A stretch of 6,093 bases of DNA. It comes from Heliobacteriaceae bacterium (GTDB lineage: Bacteria; Cyanobacteriota; Vampirovibrionia; Gastranaerophilales; Gastranaerophilaceae). Both the position numbers and the translations under genes were made by a program. Positions 5,466 through 6,093 of the stretch are shown here, piece by piece; the first letter of the stretch is position 1, and the number at the start of each line of letters is the position of its first letter. Where the stretch lies: positions 1 to 6,093 of the forward strand of contig JAIRZW010000206.1 in assembly GCA_031267015.1 (NCBI GenBank). The letters run 5' to 3'. The notes beneath the pieces are model-generated. The model did no database searches, was not told the DNA's origin, and saw nothing but the letters and a program-made list of their open reading frames with translations.

Positions 5466-6093
5466 TGAAAACATTAGCAATAAATATAAAAGATGAGCAG
5501 ATTAAAGCTCAGAAAGAAGTTACGGAACAGGGCCTGCGCGTGCTTGTGTGCGCGGGAACCGGCTGTGTGGCAAACGGAGCAAACGACGTTATCGCAAAGT
5601 TTAAAGAACTCGGCGCCAACGTAAGCGCTTTGACAGACCACGATAAAATCACAATCGTACCGACAGGCTGCCACGGGTTCTGCGAACAGGGCGTGCTGGT
5701 AATCCTTCCTGAAAAACATGTTACGTATGTGAAAGTCAGAGAAGCAGATGTGGAAGAAATCATTGAAAGCCATATCAAAGGCGGAACTCCGGTGGAAAGA
5801 CTTTTATACACCGACCCGCACAGCGGCCAAAAAATCGCAAAAAACGATGAAATTAATTTCTACGCAAAACAGCGGCGCACAGCGCTTGCAAACTGCGGAA
5901 AAATAAATGCGGAAAGCCTTGATGAAGCAATCGCTGTACGCGGTTACGAGGCTCTGGCAAAAGTCCTGGAAGAAAACAACCCTGACGCAGTAATAGACAC
6001 AATAGAAAAATCAGGCTTACGCGGCCGCGGCGGCGGCGGCTTCCCCTGCGGACGAAAATGGAAATTTACAGCCGCTAACAAAGGCGGAAAGTC
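5465..6093 (+). CDS. nuoF: NuoF-like flavoprotein with N-terminal [2Fe-2S] domain (HydB/HndC-like), 5' part
   Basis: The open frame runs off the window end after 209 codons; homologues have about 600 residues. Residues 24-105 are a thioredoxin-like ferredoxin domain with Cys29/Cys34 (CAGTGC) and Cys69/Cys73 (CHGFC), again C-x4-C and C-x3-C. Complex I NuoF lacks this domain, whereas the beta subunits of bifurcating hydrogenases (HydB, HndC) and some NAD-linked formate dehydrogenases have it. The NuoF core begins at about 130 (NFYAKQRRTALANCGKI) and reaches the FMN/NADH-binding glycine loop GLRGRGGGGFPCGRKW (184-199). That loop reads FPCGRKW where FPTGxKW is usual. A strong AAGGAGG (5451-5457) lies 7 nt before the ATG, and the start overlaps the previous stop by one base. 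FMN, NADH and the C-terminal Fe-S domains should follow downstream, probably then an [FeFe] hydrogenase HydA. Confidence 0.92.
   Translation, partial: MKTLAINIKDEQIKAQKEVTEQGLRVLVCAGTGCVANGANDVIAKFKELGANVSALTDHDKITIVPTGCHGFCEQGVLVILPEKHVTYVKVREADVEEIIESHIKGGTPVERLLYTDPHSGQKIAKNDEINFYAKQRRTALANCGKINAESLDEAIAVRGYEALAKVLEENNPDAVIDTIEKSGLRGRGGGGFPCGRKWKFTAANKGGK

Noticed and set aside
6019..6042. GC-rich CGG/GGC run near the window end
   Set aside because: It encodes the glycine-rich FMN-binding loop GLRGRGGGGF of the NuoF family, so glycine codons explain it.
4983..6093. A complete respiratory complex I operon
   Set aside because: The second subunit has an N-terminal ferredoxin domain that complex I NuoF lacks, and no nuoA-D genes precede it. 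A hydrogenase or formate dehydrogenase module fits better.

Overview
All genes in this window lie on the + strand. The window suggests an anaerobic bacterium with two membranes and moderate-to-low GC. LpxK (lipid A 4'-kinase) and an MCE/MlaD protein indicate an outer membrane. A NuoE-like subunit followed by a NuoF-like subunit with an extra N-terminal [2Fe-2S] domain is the arrangement of NAD-linked, probably electron-bifurcating, [FeFe] hydrogenases. A gut-type Vampirovibrionia/Melainabacteria (Gastranaerophilales) or an Elusimicrobiota-like lineage would fit, but this is a guess from gene content and cannot be settled from the sequence alone.

Layout: (1) 1-66, the last codons of an upstream gene, overlapping (2) queA at 41-1087, the queuosine tRNA-modification enzyme. 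Its reading frame contains a short GC-rich palindromic repeat that adds about 14 codons. (3) An 88-bp element with 23-bp perfect inverted ends starts exactly on the queA stop codon (1085-1172). (4) A lytic transglycosylase with an SLT domain and no visible signal peptide (1272-1979). (5) An envelope/repair cluster, mlaD-lpxK-nth (2008-4899), whose genes are 2 bp apart or overlap. (6) A redox cluster, nuoE/hydC-like then nuoF/hydB-like (4983 to the window end), with the second gene cut off by the window edge.

Three candidate promoters, upstream of the transglycosylase, mlaD and the nuoE-like gene, all carry an extended -10 (TGn before the hexamer). The one before mlaD is so close to the start codon that the mRNA should be leaderless. 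The rest is ordinary housekeeping and envelope content. I see no evidence of an undescribed multi-gene system, phage, CRISPR array or defence island. The best leads are the two small repeat elements attached to queA and the leaderless mlaD arrangement.
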